From Actinomycetes bacterium (GTDB lineage: Bacteria; Bacillota; Sulfobacillia; Sulfobacillales; JAIMBI01): a DNA stretch of 64,000 nucleotides. The notes below the pieces were generated by a model. It made no database searches, was not told where the DNA came from, and saw only the letters and a program-made list of their open reading frames with translations. The position numbers and the translations under genes are program-made. Positions 8,461 through 17,188 of the stretch are shown piece by piece; position 1 is the stretch's first letter, and every line of letters starts with the position of its first letter. Location: assembly GCA_023565505.1 (NCBI GenBank), contig JAIMBI010000003.1, forward strand, positions 62,001 to 126,000. Direction: 5' to 3'.

Positions 8461-9229
8461 GCACAGCGCCCCCCAGGTAAGCGTCGACCACCGCCCGATT
8501 GGCCCTGAGCTCGCCCATGGTCCCGGAGGCCAGAGTGCGCCCCTCGGCCATCACGATGACCTGGTCGCACAGCCGCTCGACCAATCCGAGGTTGTGCTCG
8601 ACCATGAGAAAGGTGATGCCCTGGTCCCGGAGTGCCCGGATGTGTTCGCCCAGCTCGTCGACGAGCGCCGGGTTGATCCCGGCCATGGGCTCGTCCAGGA
8701 GCAGCAGCTTCGGTTCGGCCATGACCGCCCGCGCGAGTTCGAGCAGCCGTTTCTGGCCGCCGCTCAGGTTCTGCGCGTACTCGTCCCGCAGGTGCAGGAG
8801 GTTGAAGGTCTTGAGCAGGTCCAAGGCTTTGGCCAGGAGCTTCTGCTCGTAAGCGAGCCACTGCCGCCGCCGGAACAGCGCGCCGGTCAGGGTCTCGCCC
8901 ACGGGATTGTGGGCGGCCATCATGAGGTTCTCCAGCACCGTCATGCGACCCAGCTCGCGGGAGATCTGAAACGTCCGGATCAAGCCCGCGCGGGCGATGT
9001 CGTGGCTGGTCATCCCGCTGATGTCGCGCCCGTCGAACACGATGCGGCCCGCCTGGAGCGGAAGGGCCCCGGCGATGACGTTGACCATGGTGCTCTTGCC
9101 CGCCCCGTTGGGTCCGATAAGCGCGGCCAGCGCCCCCCGGCGCACCGCGAACGAGCAGTCGTCGACGGCGACCAGCCCGCCGAACGCATGCCGCACGCCG
9201 GATACGGTGAGAATGTCATCCGCCGACAA
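8441..9229 (-). CDS. livG: ABC transporter ATP-binding protein LivG
   Basis: A 262-residue ATPase, second of the Liv pair. Walker A GPNGAGKS near residue 38, signature LSGGQ, Walker B LLLLDEPMAG followed by the LivG-typical INPALVDEL, and a C-terminal FLMVEHNLGLV switch. It overlaps livF (20 bp) and livM (14 bp), which indicates one operon in the order livH-livM-livG-livF-livK in the direction of transcription. Confidence 0.93.
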   Translation of the reverse strand: MSADDILTVSGVRHAFGGLVAVDDCSFAVRRGALAALIGPNGAGKSTMVNVIAGALPLQAGRIVFDGRDISGMTSHDIARAGLIRTFQISRELGRMTVLENLMMAAHNPVGETLTGALFRRRQWLAYEQKLLAKALDLLKTFNLLHLRDEYAQNLSGGQKRLLELARAVMAEPKLLLLDEPMAGINPALVDELGEHIRALRDQGITFLMVEHNLGLVERLCDQVIVMAEGRTLASGTMGELRANRAVVDAYLGGAVREHTGS

Positions 9230-10223
9230 CGCCTTGGGCCTCCTTCCCCGTCAGTTGGCTGCGCAGGAGGATCTGGTAGAACGGCGGACGCTGTTCGGGC
9301 AGGATGCCGTTCGGCCGGAACCACAGCGTGGCGATGAGCAGGAAGCCGATGACCACGTTGCGCAGCGCCTCGATGAGCGCGGGATGGCCGGGGATGGCCG
9401 GCAGGAACCGGGTCGCCTCGGAGAAGACCACCGGGACCAGGAGGGCGCCCAGGATCGCTCCCTTGTTGTTCCCGCGCCCGCCGAGGAGGAGCGCCGCCCA
9501 GATGACGAACGTCTCGCCCGCCTGCCAACCGCTCGGATTGAACGACCCGATGAACTCGATGGTCAGAGCCCCGGCGACGCCGGCGAACATGCACCCCACC
9601 ACGAAGGCGATCATCTGGTACCGGAAGGTGTTCTTGCCGAAGGCTTCGGCGACGTCCGGGTCCTCGCGGATGGCGCGGAGCGTCCGCCCGAACGGCGAGT
9701 CGTAGATCCGGCTCGCGATCCACCACATGATGAGCATGATGACCAGGCTCAACCCGATGAAGAAGAACATGTAGGTGTTGTAGTTGAGGTTGAGCACGCC
9801 TTCGAGGGGCGGGTTCACGCCGCTGATCCCGTCCTGCCCGTTGAACAGGGACACGTCGTTGCCGACGATGTCGAACACCACCGACCCCAGGGCCACGGTC
9901 ACGATGGCGAGGTAGTCGCTCCGAAGCCGCCGGAGCGCGATGGCGCCGACGAGCAGGGCCAGCAGGCCGGCGGCCACCGTCCCGGCCAGCAGGGTGAACG
10001 GGAAGTGCCAGCCGAGACCGAGGATGTATTGTTCCTGGTTGGCCGCGTTGGGGGGACCCAGGCCGGTCACCCCCGTGAAGTAGGCGCTGATGGCCATGAA
10101 CGTGATGTAGGTGAAGTTGAGGATCCCGGTGAAGCCGAACTGGATGTTCAGGCCCCACACCAGGATGTTGTAGATGATGAAGTACACCGCCAGGGTGGCC
10201 AGGTAGTAGACGACCGCAGACAC
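9216..10223 (-). CDS. livM: Branched-chain amino acid type ABC permease LivM
   Basis: A 335-residue inner-membrane permease with eight or more hydrophobic helices. LivM hallmarks include GFTGILNFTYITFMAISAY, SDYLAIVTVALG, the cytoplasmic SPFGRTLRAIREDPDVAEAFG loop that contacts the ATPases, and LLGGRGNNKGAILGA. It lies 1 bp from livH and overlaps livG. A normal, complete gene. Confidence 0.93.
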   Translation of the reverse strand: MSAVVYYLATLAVYFIIYNILVWGLNIQFGFTGILNFTYITFMAISAYFTGVTGLGPPNAANQEQYILGLGWHFPFTLLAGTVAAGLLALLVGAIALRRLRSDYLAIVTVALGSVVFDIVGNDVSLFNGQDGISGVNPPLEGVLNLNYNTYMFFFIGLSLVIMLIMWWIASRIYDSPFGRTLRAIREDPDVAEAFGKNTFRYQMIAFVVGCMFAGVAGALTIEFIGSFNPSGWQAGETFVIWAALLLGGRGNNKGAILGALLVPVVFSEATRFLPAIPGHPALIEALRNVVIGFLLIATLWFRPNGILPEQRPPFYQILLRSQLTGKEAQGVVGG

Positions 10224-10224
10224 G

Positions 10225-11100
10225 TTACGCCCTCCCCCGCGACGCGATGAGACCCTGAGGTCGGAGGAGCAGCATGACCACCAGGATCAGGAACGCGACG
10301 TCGTTCTTGTAGGCCGGGTCGATGAACACGGCGGAGATCTCGGTGGCCAGCCCGATGACCAGCGCGCCCAGCATGGCGCCGTAGGGCTGGCCGATCCCGC
10401 CCAGGATGACGGCCGCGAAGATGACGAACAGGAAGTCGCCGCCGAAGCTGGGCTGGAAGGTCGTGATGTTGATGGCCAGCACGATCCCGGCCAGACCCGC
10501 GAGGAAACCGCTCAGCATCCAGGTCCAGCCTATGATCCGTTCGCTGTCGATCCCGCTGATCCGGGCCAGCTCCGGGTCGTCCGAGAGCGCCCGCATGGCC
10601 TTGCCGAGTTTCGTCCGGCTCAGCAGCAGGTGCAGGCCCACCATCGCCACCACGGCGATGCCGATGACGATGAGCTGATGGACCGTGAACAGCATCGGCC
10701 CCACGTGGACCGAGGGCGACGCGCCGAGGTTGTATCGCCGGAAGTCGGCGCCGAAGATCGCGAGCGTCAGGTTGGACAGGATGAGGGACAAGCCCAGCGT
10801 CACGATGAGCAGGAACAGGAGCGGCGACCGCCGCCGCACGAACGGGCGGAGGATCAGGCGGTTGGCGACGACCGCCACGAAGCCCGTCAGGAGGGCGCCC
10901 ACCACCAGGGCCACCCAGAAGTTCAGGTGCCAGCTCACCTCGGCGATCCAGGCGAAGTACGCGCCGAGGGTGAGGAATTCGCCATAGGCGAAGTTGACGT
11001 AGTTGGTAACGCCAAATTGCAGGCTCAGTCCGACGGCCGCCAACGCGAGCACCGAGGCCGTGACCAGGCCGAACCCGACCGCCATGCCCAGAAGGCTCAT
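10225..11100 (-). CDS. livH: Branched-chain amino acid type ABC permease LivH
   Basis: A 291-residue inner-membrane permease. LivH hallmarks are NYVNFAYGEFLTLGAYFAW, the coupling loop TKLGKAMRALSDDPELARISG and AVILGGIGQPYGAMLGALVIG. The ATG overlaps the stop of the CitE-like gene (ATGA), placing the transporter in the same transcript as the CoA-dependent enzymes. Confidence 0.93.
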   Translation of the reverse strand: MSLLGMAVGFGLVTASVLALAAVGLSLQFGVTNYVNFAYGEFLTLGAYFAWIAEVSWHLNFWVALVVGALLTGFVAVVANRLILRPFVRRRSPLLFLLIVTLGLSLILSNLTLAIFGADFRRYNLGASPSVHVGPMLFTVHQLIVIGIAVVAMVGLHLLLSRTKLGKAMRALSDDPELARISGIDSERIIGWTWMLSGFLAGLAGIVLAINITTFQPSFGGDFLFVIFAAVILGGIGQPYGAMLGALVIGLATEISAVFIDPAYKNDVAFLILVVMLLLRPQGLIASRGRA

Positions 11101-11990
11101 GCTTGCCCATCCTCCCCGTCCCGCTCGGCGAGTTCCCGGTGCACCGCGAGCACCCGTTTCGCCCGCTCGGCGATGGGATAGTCCACGAAACGCCCCTTAA
11201 CCCGGATGGAGGCCACCCCGGCCGCGAGGGCGGCCTCGAACGCCGCCACGACCTCCTCCGCCCAGGCCACCTCGTCGGGAGTCGGCGTGAAGATGGCGTT
11301 GACGACGTCGACCTGGCGGGGATGGATGCACGTCTTGCCCTGGCACCCGACGCTCTTGGCCCACCGGGCCTCCTCGGCCAAGCCGTCGAGGTCCTCCAGG
11401 TTGGGGAACACCGTGTCGAGCGGCGGGTCCAGCCCCAGCGCCCGCGAGACCACCACCAGCTGCACCATGGCCCAGCGGACGCCCAGTTGGCCGACTTCCC
11501 AGGCCATGCTGGTGTCGAGGGTGAAGTCGCCGGCCCCGAAGGACAGGCGCCGGACCCGGGCGCTCGCCTGGCCGATGGCCTCGAGCTGCATCAATCCCCG
11601 GGCCGTCTCCACCACCGGGAGGATGGCCACCGTACCGGGGGCGAGACCCTGCCGCTGCTCGAACTCCGTCAGCAGGAAATCCACGATGGCCACCTGCCGG
11701 GCGTCCTCGACCTTCGGCAGGACGATGCCGTCCAGACCCGGCACGACGACTGCCTCGAGGTCTCCGAACGTCAGTCCCGTCTCGAGTCCGTTGATCCGGA
11801 CGTAAGCCTGGGGCCGGCGGACCGTGCGGCCGCGGAGGAGCGCCCGGACGTCCTCGCGCGCCCGGACTTTCTCATCCCGGGCGACGGCGTCCTCCAGGTC
11901 CAGAATCGCGATGTCGGCGTTTCCCGTCAGGGCCTTCTCCGCGTGGCGACGGTGATTGGCCGGTGCGAACAACGCGCTGCGGACGACCAT
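11097..11990 (-). CDS. CitE-type CoA ester lyase (HpcH/HpaI aldolase superfamily)
   Basis: A 297-residue TIM-barrel lyase of the CitE/citramalyl-CoA lyase/malyl-CoA lyase group. It begins RSALFAPANHRRHAEKAL, has DIAILDLEDAV (Mg-binding acid), the YVRINGLETG Arg, ILPVVETARGLMQLEAI (second metal-binding Glu), SFGAGDFTLDT and the C-terminal CIHPRQVDVVNAIFTPT. Start ATG at 11990 with GGAGG 5 nt upstream. Members cleave hydroxyacyl-CoA esters to acetyl-CoA (or propionyl-CoA) plus a 2-oxo acid. Next to two CoA-transferases this fits cleavage of an activated citramalate- or malate-like acid. Confidence 0.9.
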   Translation of the reverse strand: MVVRSALFAPANHRRHAEKALTGNADIAILDLEDAVARDEKVRAREDVRALLRGRTVRRPQAYVRINGLETGLTFGDLEAVVVPGLDGIVLPKVEDARQVAIVDFLLTEFEQRQGLAPGTVAILPVVETARGLMQLEAIGQASARVRRLSFGAGDFTLDTSMAWEVGQLGVRWAMVQLVVVSRALGLDPPLDTVFPNLEDLDGLAEEARWAKSVGCQGKTCIHPRQVDVVNAIFTPTPDEVAWAEEVVAAFEAALAAGVASIRVKGRFVDYPIAERAKRVLAVHRELAERDGEDGQA

Positions 11991-12028
11991 TTGAGCCTCC
12001 TTTGGCGTCTTTTGCCGTCTCGGGGCGA

Positions 12029-13237
12029 CTAGACGACGCCGTCCTGTCGGAGCGCCTCCAGTTCGGCGGCCGTCACCCCGAGTTCCCGGTACACTTCCTC
12101 GTTGTGCTGGCCCAGGCGCGGTCCCGTGGTCCGGACGACCCCCGGCGTAGCGCTGAGCCTGGGGACGACGTTGACGATGCGCATGGGTCCCAGGTCCGGG
12201 TCGTGCACCTCCGCGAACGTGTTGCGGGCGTGGAAGTGGGGATCGGCGAAGATGTCGGGGACGTCGTAGATGGGAGCCACGGCCACCTCGTACCGCTCCA
12301 TGACGGCGAGAACCTCGGCGCTCGGGCGCTCGCGCATCCACGCCGCGATGATGGCGTCCAATTCTTCCACGTGGGCCACGCGGGCCTGGTTGGTCGCAAA
12401 GCGGGGGTCCTCGACGAGGTCGGGCCGCTCCATCGCCTGGAACAGGCGCTCGACGATGGGCTGGGCGCTCGCCGACAGAGCGATCCACTTGCCGTCGGCG
12501 CACTGGTAGGCGTTGCGGGGCGCGACATGGTCGGACCGGTTTCCGACGCGGCCCCGGGCGATGCCGAGTTGGTCCCAGTCCAACAGGCTGGGTTCCATCA
12601 GCCGGAGCAGCGGCTCGTACAGGGACACGTCGATCTCCTGCCCCCGGCCGCCCCGGGCGTCGCGCCAGTAGAGGGCCATCATCACCGCGTACGCCCCCGT
12701 GATCCCGGCGATCCCGTCGGCCAGAGGCAGGTTCGGCAGTGTGGGCGGCCCGTCGGGCTCACCCGTCAGGTGGGCGAAGCCGGACATCCCTTCGGCGAGC
12801 GTGCCGAAGCCCGGACGGTCCCGATACGGCCCCGTCTGCCCGAAGCCGGTGATGTGCAGCAGGATGAGGCGGGGATTGCGCTCCGCCAGCACCGGGTACC
12901 CCAGTCCCCACCGGTCCAGCGTGCCGGGCCGGAAGTTCTCGATGACGACGTCCGCCGTCTCCGCCAGCCGCAGGAAGAGCTCGGCCCCCTTCGGGCGGCG
13001 CAAGTCCAGGGTGACGGACCGCTTGTTGCGGGCGATGGACTTCCAGAACAGCCCGATGTCCTGCTTGCGGGAGCCCCAATGCCGCTGGTGGTCGCCGCGG
13101 CCGGGCAGCTCGACCTTGATGACGTCCGCGCCGAACTCGGACAGGTAGCTGGCGGCCCACGGGGCCGCCGCCAGGGTGGCGATGTCGAGCACGCGGATGC
13201 CTTCCAGGGGCATCCGGGACGGTTCAGTGGGATTCAT
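12029..13237 (-). CDS. CaiB/BaiF (family III) CoA-transferase, second copy
   Basis: A 402-residue family III CoA-transferase paralogous to the gene at 3596-4798. It shows GIRVLDIATLAAAPWAAS, GADVIKVELPGRGD, NKRSVTLDLRRPKG, VVIENFRPGTLDRWGLG and SGFAHLTGEPDGPP. The stop lies 38 bp before the start of the CitE-like gene; the 5' end overlaps the GntR gene by 4 bp. Start ATG at 13237; an internal ATG at codon 9 (MPLEGIRV) is a possible alternative. It probably moves CoA from succinyl-CoA or a product ester to the substrate acid. Confidence 0.92.
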   Translation of the reverse strand: MNPTEPSRMPLEGIRVLDIATLAAAPWAASYLSEFGADVIKVELPGRGDHQRHWGSRKQDIGLFWKSIARNKRSVTLDLRRPKGAELFLRLAETADVVIENFRPGTLDRWGLGYPVLAERNPRLILLHITGFGQTGPYRDRPGFGTLAEGMSGFAHLTGEPDGPPTLPNLPLADGIAGITGAYAVMMALYWRDARGGRGQEIDVSLYEPLLRLMEPSLLDWDQLGIARGRVGNRSDHVAPRNAYQCADGKWIALSASAQPIVERLFQAMERPDLVEDPRFATNQARVAHVEELDAIIAAWMRERPSAEVLAVMERYEVAVAPIYDVPDIFADPHFHARNTFAEVHDPDLGPMRIVNVVPRLSATPGVVRTTGPRLGQHNEEVYRELGVTAAELEALRQDGVV

Positions 13238-13977
13238 GGACGCGGGTCCCCTCCTTCCGGCACCGTCGCGGCGGGATCCGAGGTCTCCCGGGGCGGACGG
13301 CGGCTGTGGAGATAGCGGTCGGCAGCCCGGACGGCGCTGTCCATGCCGGCGAGGATGTGCTCGCGCATGACCTGCTCGGCGCCGTCGGGGTCCCCGCGGA
13401 TCACACGGTCGATGACCCGCCGGTGCTCGGCGATGATCTGTTCGCGGCGCTTGGGCTCGGCCGTGGTCAGGATGCGCACGCGATCCACGTGGCGGTAGAT
13501 GACGTCCAGCAACGCCACGGCCCAACGATTGCGCGCCATGGTACGGAGGTACGCATGCATTTGTCCGCCCGCTTCCAGCATGTCCGTGGACGAGTCCAGG
13601 GCTCGCTCCATCTCCCGGGAGAGGCGGCGCAGCTGGTCGGCATCCTCGGGCGAGACGTGCTGGGCCGCCTCGCGGGCGACAAGCCCCTCCAAGACGGCCC
13701 GGACGCCGTACAAGGCGCGCACCTCCTCGGCGTCCAGTCCCACCACCGAGAAGCCGCCGGTCGGAGCGCGCTCGACGTAGCCCTGTCCTTGGAGCAGGCG
13801 CAGCGCCTCGCGGACGGGCGTCCGGCTCACCCCCAGCCGGCGCGAAAGGTCGGGTTCCCTGAGGCGCGCGTTGGGCGGCAGCTCGCCGCGGATGATGGCG
13901 TCCCGCAGGACGCGGTAGACCGCCTCGCCGCTGGAGACCCGCCACACCACGCCGTCGAGGAGATCGTCACGGCTCAT
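13234..13977 (-). CDS. GntR family regulator, FCD (FadR-like) type
   Basis: A 247-residue regulator with a GntR winged helix (residues 15-80: REPDLSRRLGVSRTPVREALRLLQGQGYV) and an all-helical FCD effector domain (about 90-225), which usually binds an organic acid, often with a metal. It overlaps the CoA-transferase downstream and the lyase gene upstream, so it lies inside the operon it probably controls. A TGTATACA palindrome at 14990-14997, upstream of the first gene, is a reasonable target. Confidence 0.92.
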   Translation of the reverse strand: MSRDDLLDGVVWRVSSGEAVYRVLRDAIIRGELPPNARLREPDLSRRLGVSRTPVREALRLLQGQGYVERAPTGGFSVVGLDAEEVRALYGVRAVLEGLVAREAAQHVSPEDADQLRRLSREMERALDSSTDMLEAGGQMHAYLRTMARNRWAVALLDVIYRHVDRVRILTTAEPKRREQIIAEHRRVIDRVIRGDPDGAEQVMREHILAGMDSAVRAADRYLHSRRPPRETSDPAATVPEGGDPRP

Positions 13978-14962
13978 GGGCGACCCTCGAGTCCCCGGGA
14001 CGCCGGGCCTCCAGCTCCGCCAACCGCGCGCGGTTCCGCCCGACGAAGGTGGCGACGTCCCCGAACGACATCGTCCGCCCGCTGCCGGTCCCCACGCGGG
14101 CGGTCACCCACTCGGCAAGACGGGTAAGCCGCGCCTGGTCGATCCCGGTGCGCACGCCGCTCGCCTCGAACAGGTAGACCAGGTCCTCGGTGGCGACGTT
14201 CGCCATCTCGGTGACGTGGACCGGCATCGCGATGCCGCCGCCGATGCCGCCGACACTGCCTTCGAACCGGCGGACGCCGGCCTCGTAGGCGACCCAGGCG
14301 TTCCCCAGGGCCGTGCCCGCCAAGGTGTGCAGATGCAGCCCCAGCTCGAGGTCGGGCCAGCGGTCCAGGATCCGCGCCACCCGGTCGCGCACCAGGGCCG
14401 GCACGGCCAACCCGACGCTGTCCGCGAGCGATACCTCGCGGTAGCCCAGGCGCACCAACCGTTCGACCAGCCACAGCAACCGCTCCGCCGGGACGACGCC
14501 CTCATAGGGGCAGACGAAGCTGGTGCCCACCCCCACCATGACGGCGACCCCGCGGCGGTCCCCCTCGTCCTTGATGCGGGCCAGTTGCTCGAGGTTCTCC
14601 TCGACGGACATGTTGGCGTTGAGGCGCTGGTAGGTCTCGCTGGCCACGACGAGACCGGCGAGCTTGGTCATCCCCGCGTCGAGGGCGCGTCGGGCGCCGT
14701 GGAGGTTCGGCACCAGGGCCCGAAGGACGGCTCGATGCGGAGCCGCCGTCGCCAGCGCGGCCACGGCCTCCGCGTCGGCCAGGCTCGGGATGACGCGCGG
14801 GTGCACGAAGCCCGTGATCTCAATCTCCGGCACCCCGGCGGCGTCGAGGGCGGCGATGATGTCCGCCTTCTCCGCCGTCGTGGGCAGCCGGAGCGCCGGC
14901 TCGTGCACGGCGGCCTGAAGACCGTCCCGCGGGAACACGTCGACGATGACCACGTCGGGCAT
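13967..14962 (-). CDS. HMG-CoA lyase-like DRE-TIM metallolyase lacking the usual catalytic Cys
   Basis: A 331-residue HMGL-like TIM-barrel enzyme. VFPRDGLQAA (DRxGLQ-type metal/substrate motif), EITGFVHPRVIPSLADAE, SLADSVGLA and HLHTLAGTALGN are family hallmarks; the last holds metal-binding His residues. In HMG-CoA lyase the active-site Cys lies in GGCPYA; here the aligned stretch reads GIGGGIAMPV, so the Cys is absent. It may cleave a different hydroxyacyl-CoA. Start taken as ATG at 14962 (MPDVVIV); an ATG at 15001 would cover a likely operator. First gene of the acid-catabolic operon. Confidence 0.85.
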   Translation of the reverse strand: MPDVVIVDVFPRDGLQAAVHEPALRLPTTAEKADIIAALDAAGVPEIEITGFVHPRVIPSLADAEAVAALATAAPHRAVLRALVPNLHGARRALDAGMTKLAGLVVASETYQRLNANMSVEENLEQLARIKDEGDRRGVAVMVGVGTSFVCPYEGVVPAERLLWLVERLVRLGYREVSLADSVGLAVPALVRDRVARILDRWPDLELGLHLHTLAGTALGNAWVAYEAGVRRFEGSVGGIGGGIAMPVHVTEMANVATEDLVYLFEASGVRTGIDQARLTRLAEWVTARVGTGSGRTMSFGDVATFVGRNRARLAELEARRPGDSRVAHEP

Positions 14963-14989
14963 TCGGATCCGCCTGCCTTGCGGCGCACA

Positions 14990-14997
14990 TGTATACA
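14990..14997. promoter_or_regulatory. Candidate GntR-type operator TGTATACA
   Basis: A perfect 8-bp palindrome 28 bp upstream of the first gene of the operon that encodes an FCD-type GntR regulator. FadR/FCD-family operators commonly centre on a GTATAC-like core. A further dyad, TGACA-N8-TGTCA, lies at 15015-15032. Confidence 0.45.
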
Positions 14998-15450
14998 GCA
15001 ATACGCGTCGCTTTTGACACTATTGTCTGTCACGTCCGAATGTGCACGGACGGCTCAGGGCGTATTTCAGGAAGGGAATAGCCTTTGGAGTGATTTGGCA
15101 GGCCGGACGGCTCCGCTCACAAAATCCTTCCGGATCGCGACGGATTTCTTACGATTGCGGGTTCCGCGTCATGTCCCCCGCGTCATGATCTTCAGTCCCC
15201 AGCGAACCCGGCGGCTCCGTGCGCGGGCCGGGCGACGGCGGGGCAGCGGGACGGTGCCGACGAGGATGCCCGTCGTGCGCCCGGACGGCATCCCGGCCGG
15301 ATCCGAACGCCGGCGGCTCCGGTCCGCCGCCGCGAAGGGTCGACGGGGGACGACGCCGCACCGTCGGGCGCGCGGGCTGCCGGGCGGACCGCCCCCCGCC
15401 GGCGCACGGTTCCCCCCACGGCCCGGGCGCCCGCGGTCACGCGCCTTGAG
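14998..15450. other. Intergenic region without a convincing gene
   Basis: This stretch separates the start of the acid-catabolic operon from the 3' end of moeA. The part next to 15000 is less GC-rich and holds the dyads named above, so it is probably promoter DNA for the leftward operon. From about 15200 to 15450 it is very GC-rich. Reading frames in it have no family features and I see no clear terminator. Confidence 0.5.
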
Positions 15451-16662
15451 CTACCGCGCGCCGGACCACCGGGGCCAACGTCCCCCCATGCCCACGGGTT
15501 CCCAGTAGTCCACCACGGTCCCCGCCGGCACCGGCGGTCCCTCGGGCAGGACGGCGAACCCGTCGGCGTCCAGGTAGGCGGTCAAGACGTCCGCACCCTG
15601 CGGGAGGTCCCAGTCCAACCCGGCGGCGGTCCGGCGGACCCGCAGGTAGCGCGGCTCCCGGCTGGGCTTGGGATAGGCGTCCCGAAGCGGCAGCCGCTCC
15701 GTCCGTTCCACCAGGCGCCCGCCGTGGACCGTCGCCCACCAGGGAGCGGCCAGCACCAACCAAGTCGTCATGGCGGCGCCGGGATTGCCGGAGAGGGCCA
15801 ACACCAGGGTCTCGCCCCGACGGCCGGCGGCCACGGCGCGGCCGGGGTGCATCCGCACCCACCAGAACAACCGGTCCGTCAAGCGCTCGAGGACCCCGGG
15901 CACGTGGTCGTACCGCCCGACCGACGTGCCGCCGGTCACGAGGACCAGGTCCGCCCCCGCGGCCAGGGCCTCGAGCCGGCGCGCGATGAGGTCGGCGTCG
16001 TCGCCCACCGTCTCCACGGCGACCGGCTCGCCGCCCCACTCCCGCACCAGGGCGCTCAGCCAGACCCCGTGGGTGGCGTAGATCCGGCCGGGCGCCAAAG
16101 GGTTCCCCGCTTCGACCAACTCCGCGCCGGTCTGCAGCACGGCCGCCCGCAGGGGACGCCGGACCGTCACCGTCGTCACCCCCAGGCTGGCCAGGAGGGC
16201 CAGGTGGGTGCTGGACAGCCGTTCGCCGACCCCGAACACCGGCCGGCCGGCGGCCACCTCGTGGCCGCGGGGCATGACGTTGCGGCCGGCCGGCACGGGC
16301 CGGAGGATGCGGACGGCGTCGCCCTCCACCCCGGCGGCCTCCTGCTCCAGCACCGCGTCGGCGCCCGCGGGCAGCGGGGCCCCGGTCCAGATCCGGTGGA
16401 CCGTGCCCGGCTCGAGACGCCCGGGGGGACTGCCCGCCGGCGTCTCCCCCCGCACCGGCAGGACGACCGGCGCGCGCGCGGTGTCGGCCGCGCGCAGCGC
16501 GAACCCGTCCATCGCAGCGCGGGTGAAGGGCGGCAGATCGACGGGGGCGTAGACCGGTTCGGCCAGCGTGCGTCCGAGCGCGGCCGCCACCGCCACCGCC
16601 TCCGGCTCCAGATGCGGCCGGACCGTCCCGAGCCGCCGCCGGGCCTCGTCAACGCTCACCAT
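15451..16662 (-). CDS. moeA: Molybdopterin molybdenumtransferase MoeA
   Basis: A 403-residue MoeA protein that inserts molybdate into adenylated molybdopterin. Domains run in the standard order: N-terminal linker with LPPFTRAAMDGFALRAAD, the beta-rich insertion with IWTGAPLPAGADAVLEQE, the MoCF/MogA-like core with LQTGAEL, VLVTGGTSVGRYDHVPGVL and ALSGNPGAAMTTW, and a C-terminal domain IV. It overlaps mobB by 14 bp. With mobB, mobA and fdhD alongside, it serves maturation of molybdenum (or tungsten) enzymes such as formate dehydrogenase. Confidence 0.93.
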   Translation of the reverse strand: MVSVDEARRRLGTVRPHLEPEAVAVAAALGRTLAEPVYAPVDLPPFTRAAMDGFALRAADTARAPVVLPVRGETPAGSPPGRLEPGTVHRIWTGAPLPAGADAVLEQEAAGVEGDAVRILRPVPAGRNVMPRGHEVAAGRPVFGVGERLSSTHLALLASLGVTTVTVRRPLRAAVLQTGAELVEAGNPLAPGRIYATHGVWLSALVREWGGEPVAVETVGDDADLIARRLEALAAGADLVLVTGGTSVGRYDHVPGVLERLTDRLFWWVRMHPGRAVAAGRRGETLVLALSGNPGAAMTTWLVLAAPWWATVHGGRLVERTERLPLRDAYPKPSREPRYLRVRRTAAGLDWDLPQGADVLTAYLDADGFAVLPEGPPVPAGTVVDYWEPVGMGGRWPRWSGAR

Positions 16663-17188
16663 CGTCGTCCCGCACCCCTCGCCGCACCGCCTCCAACGTC
16701 ACCGAACAGACGTGGCGCCACCGGTCGACCCACGCCGCCACGTCCTCCGCCTCCGCGGGCAGTCGGGCCCGGCAGTGGTAGGGCGCCAGCGGGGGGTCCG
16801 GGCCCGCCGAGGCGAGCACCACGCCGCGGACCGGCGGCCACGACCCCGACCCGAGGACCACCTTGGGCGTCGCCAGATGCCGGCCCCCTTCGACCAGAAC
16901 CCAGTCCCAGTCCGCGGCGACCCGCCAGAACCATTCGGGAACGCCGGTCCCGCCGCTCCCGCGGAACAGGAAGCCGTCGGCTCCCACGAGAAGCCCGGCG
17001 CGCGTCCCCGCGGCGAGAAGACGCCCGGTGTCCTTGGCGTCCGGCTCGAGCGGGTGGTGGGAGAACTTGATCGCCCCCACCCGCTCTCCCCGGGCGGTCA
17101 TCCGCGCGGCCAGCGCCGCAAGCACCCGGGTCTTGCCGACGCCCGAAAACCCCACCACCTGCAGCCACCGGGTCGCCGCCTCACCCAT
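16649..17188 (-). CDS. mobB: Molybdopterin-guanine dinucleotide biosynthesis protein MobB
   Basis: A 179-residue P-loop GTPase of the MobB family. The start (WLQVVGFSGVGKTRVLAAL) has a Walker A loop, followed by GAIKFSHHPLEPDAKDTGRL, which matches the MobB KHxxH..D..D region, and LVEGGRH. MobB assists MobA in making the guanine dinucleotide form of the cofactor. Start ATG at 17188 lies 7 bp into the end of mobA, so the three Mo-cofactor genes overlap in sequence. Confidence 0.9.
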   Translation of the reverse strand: MGEAATRWLQVVGFSGVGKTRVLAALAARMTARGERVGAIKFSHHPLEPDAKDTGRLLAAGTRAGLLVGADGFLFRGSGGTGVPEWFWRVAADWDWVLVEGGRHLATPKVVLGSGSWPPVRGVVLASAGPDPPLAPYHCRARLPAEAEDVAAWVDRWRHVCSVTLEAVRRGVRDDDGER

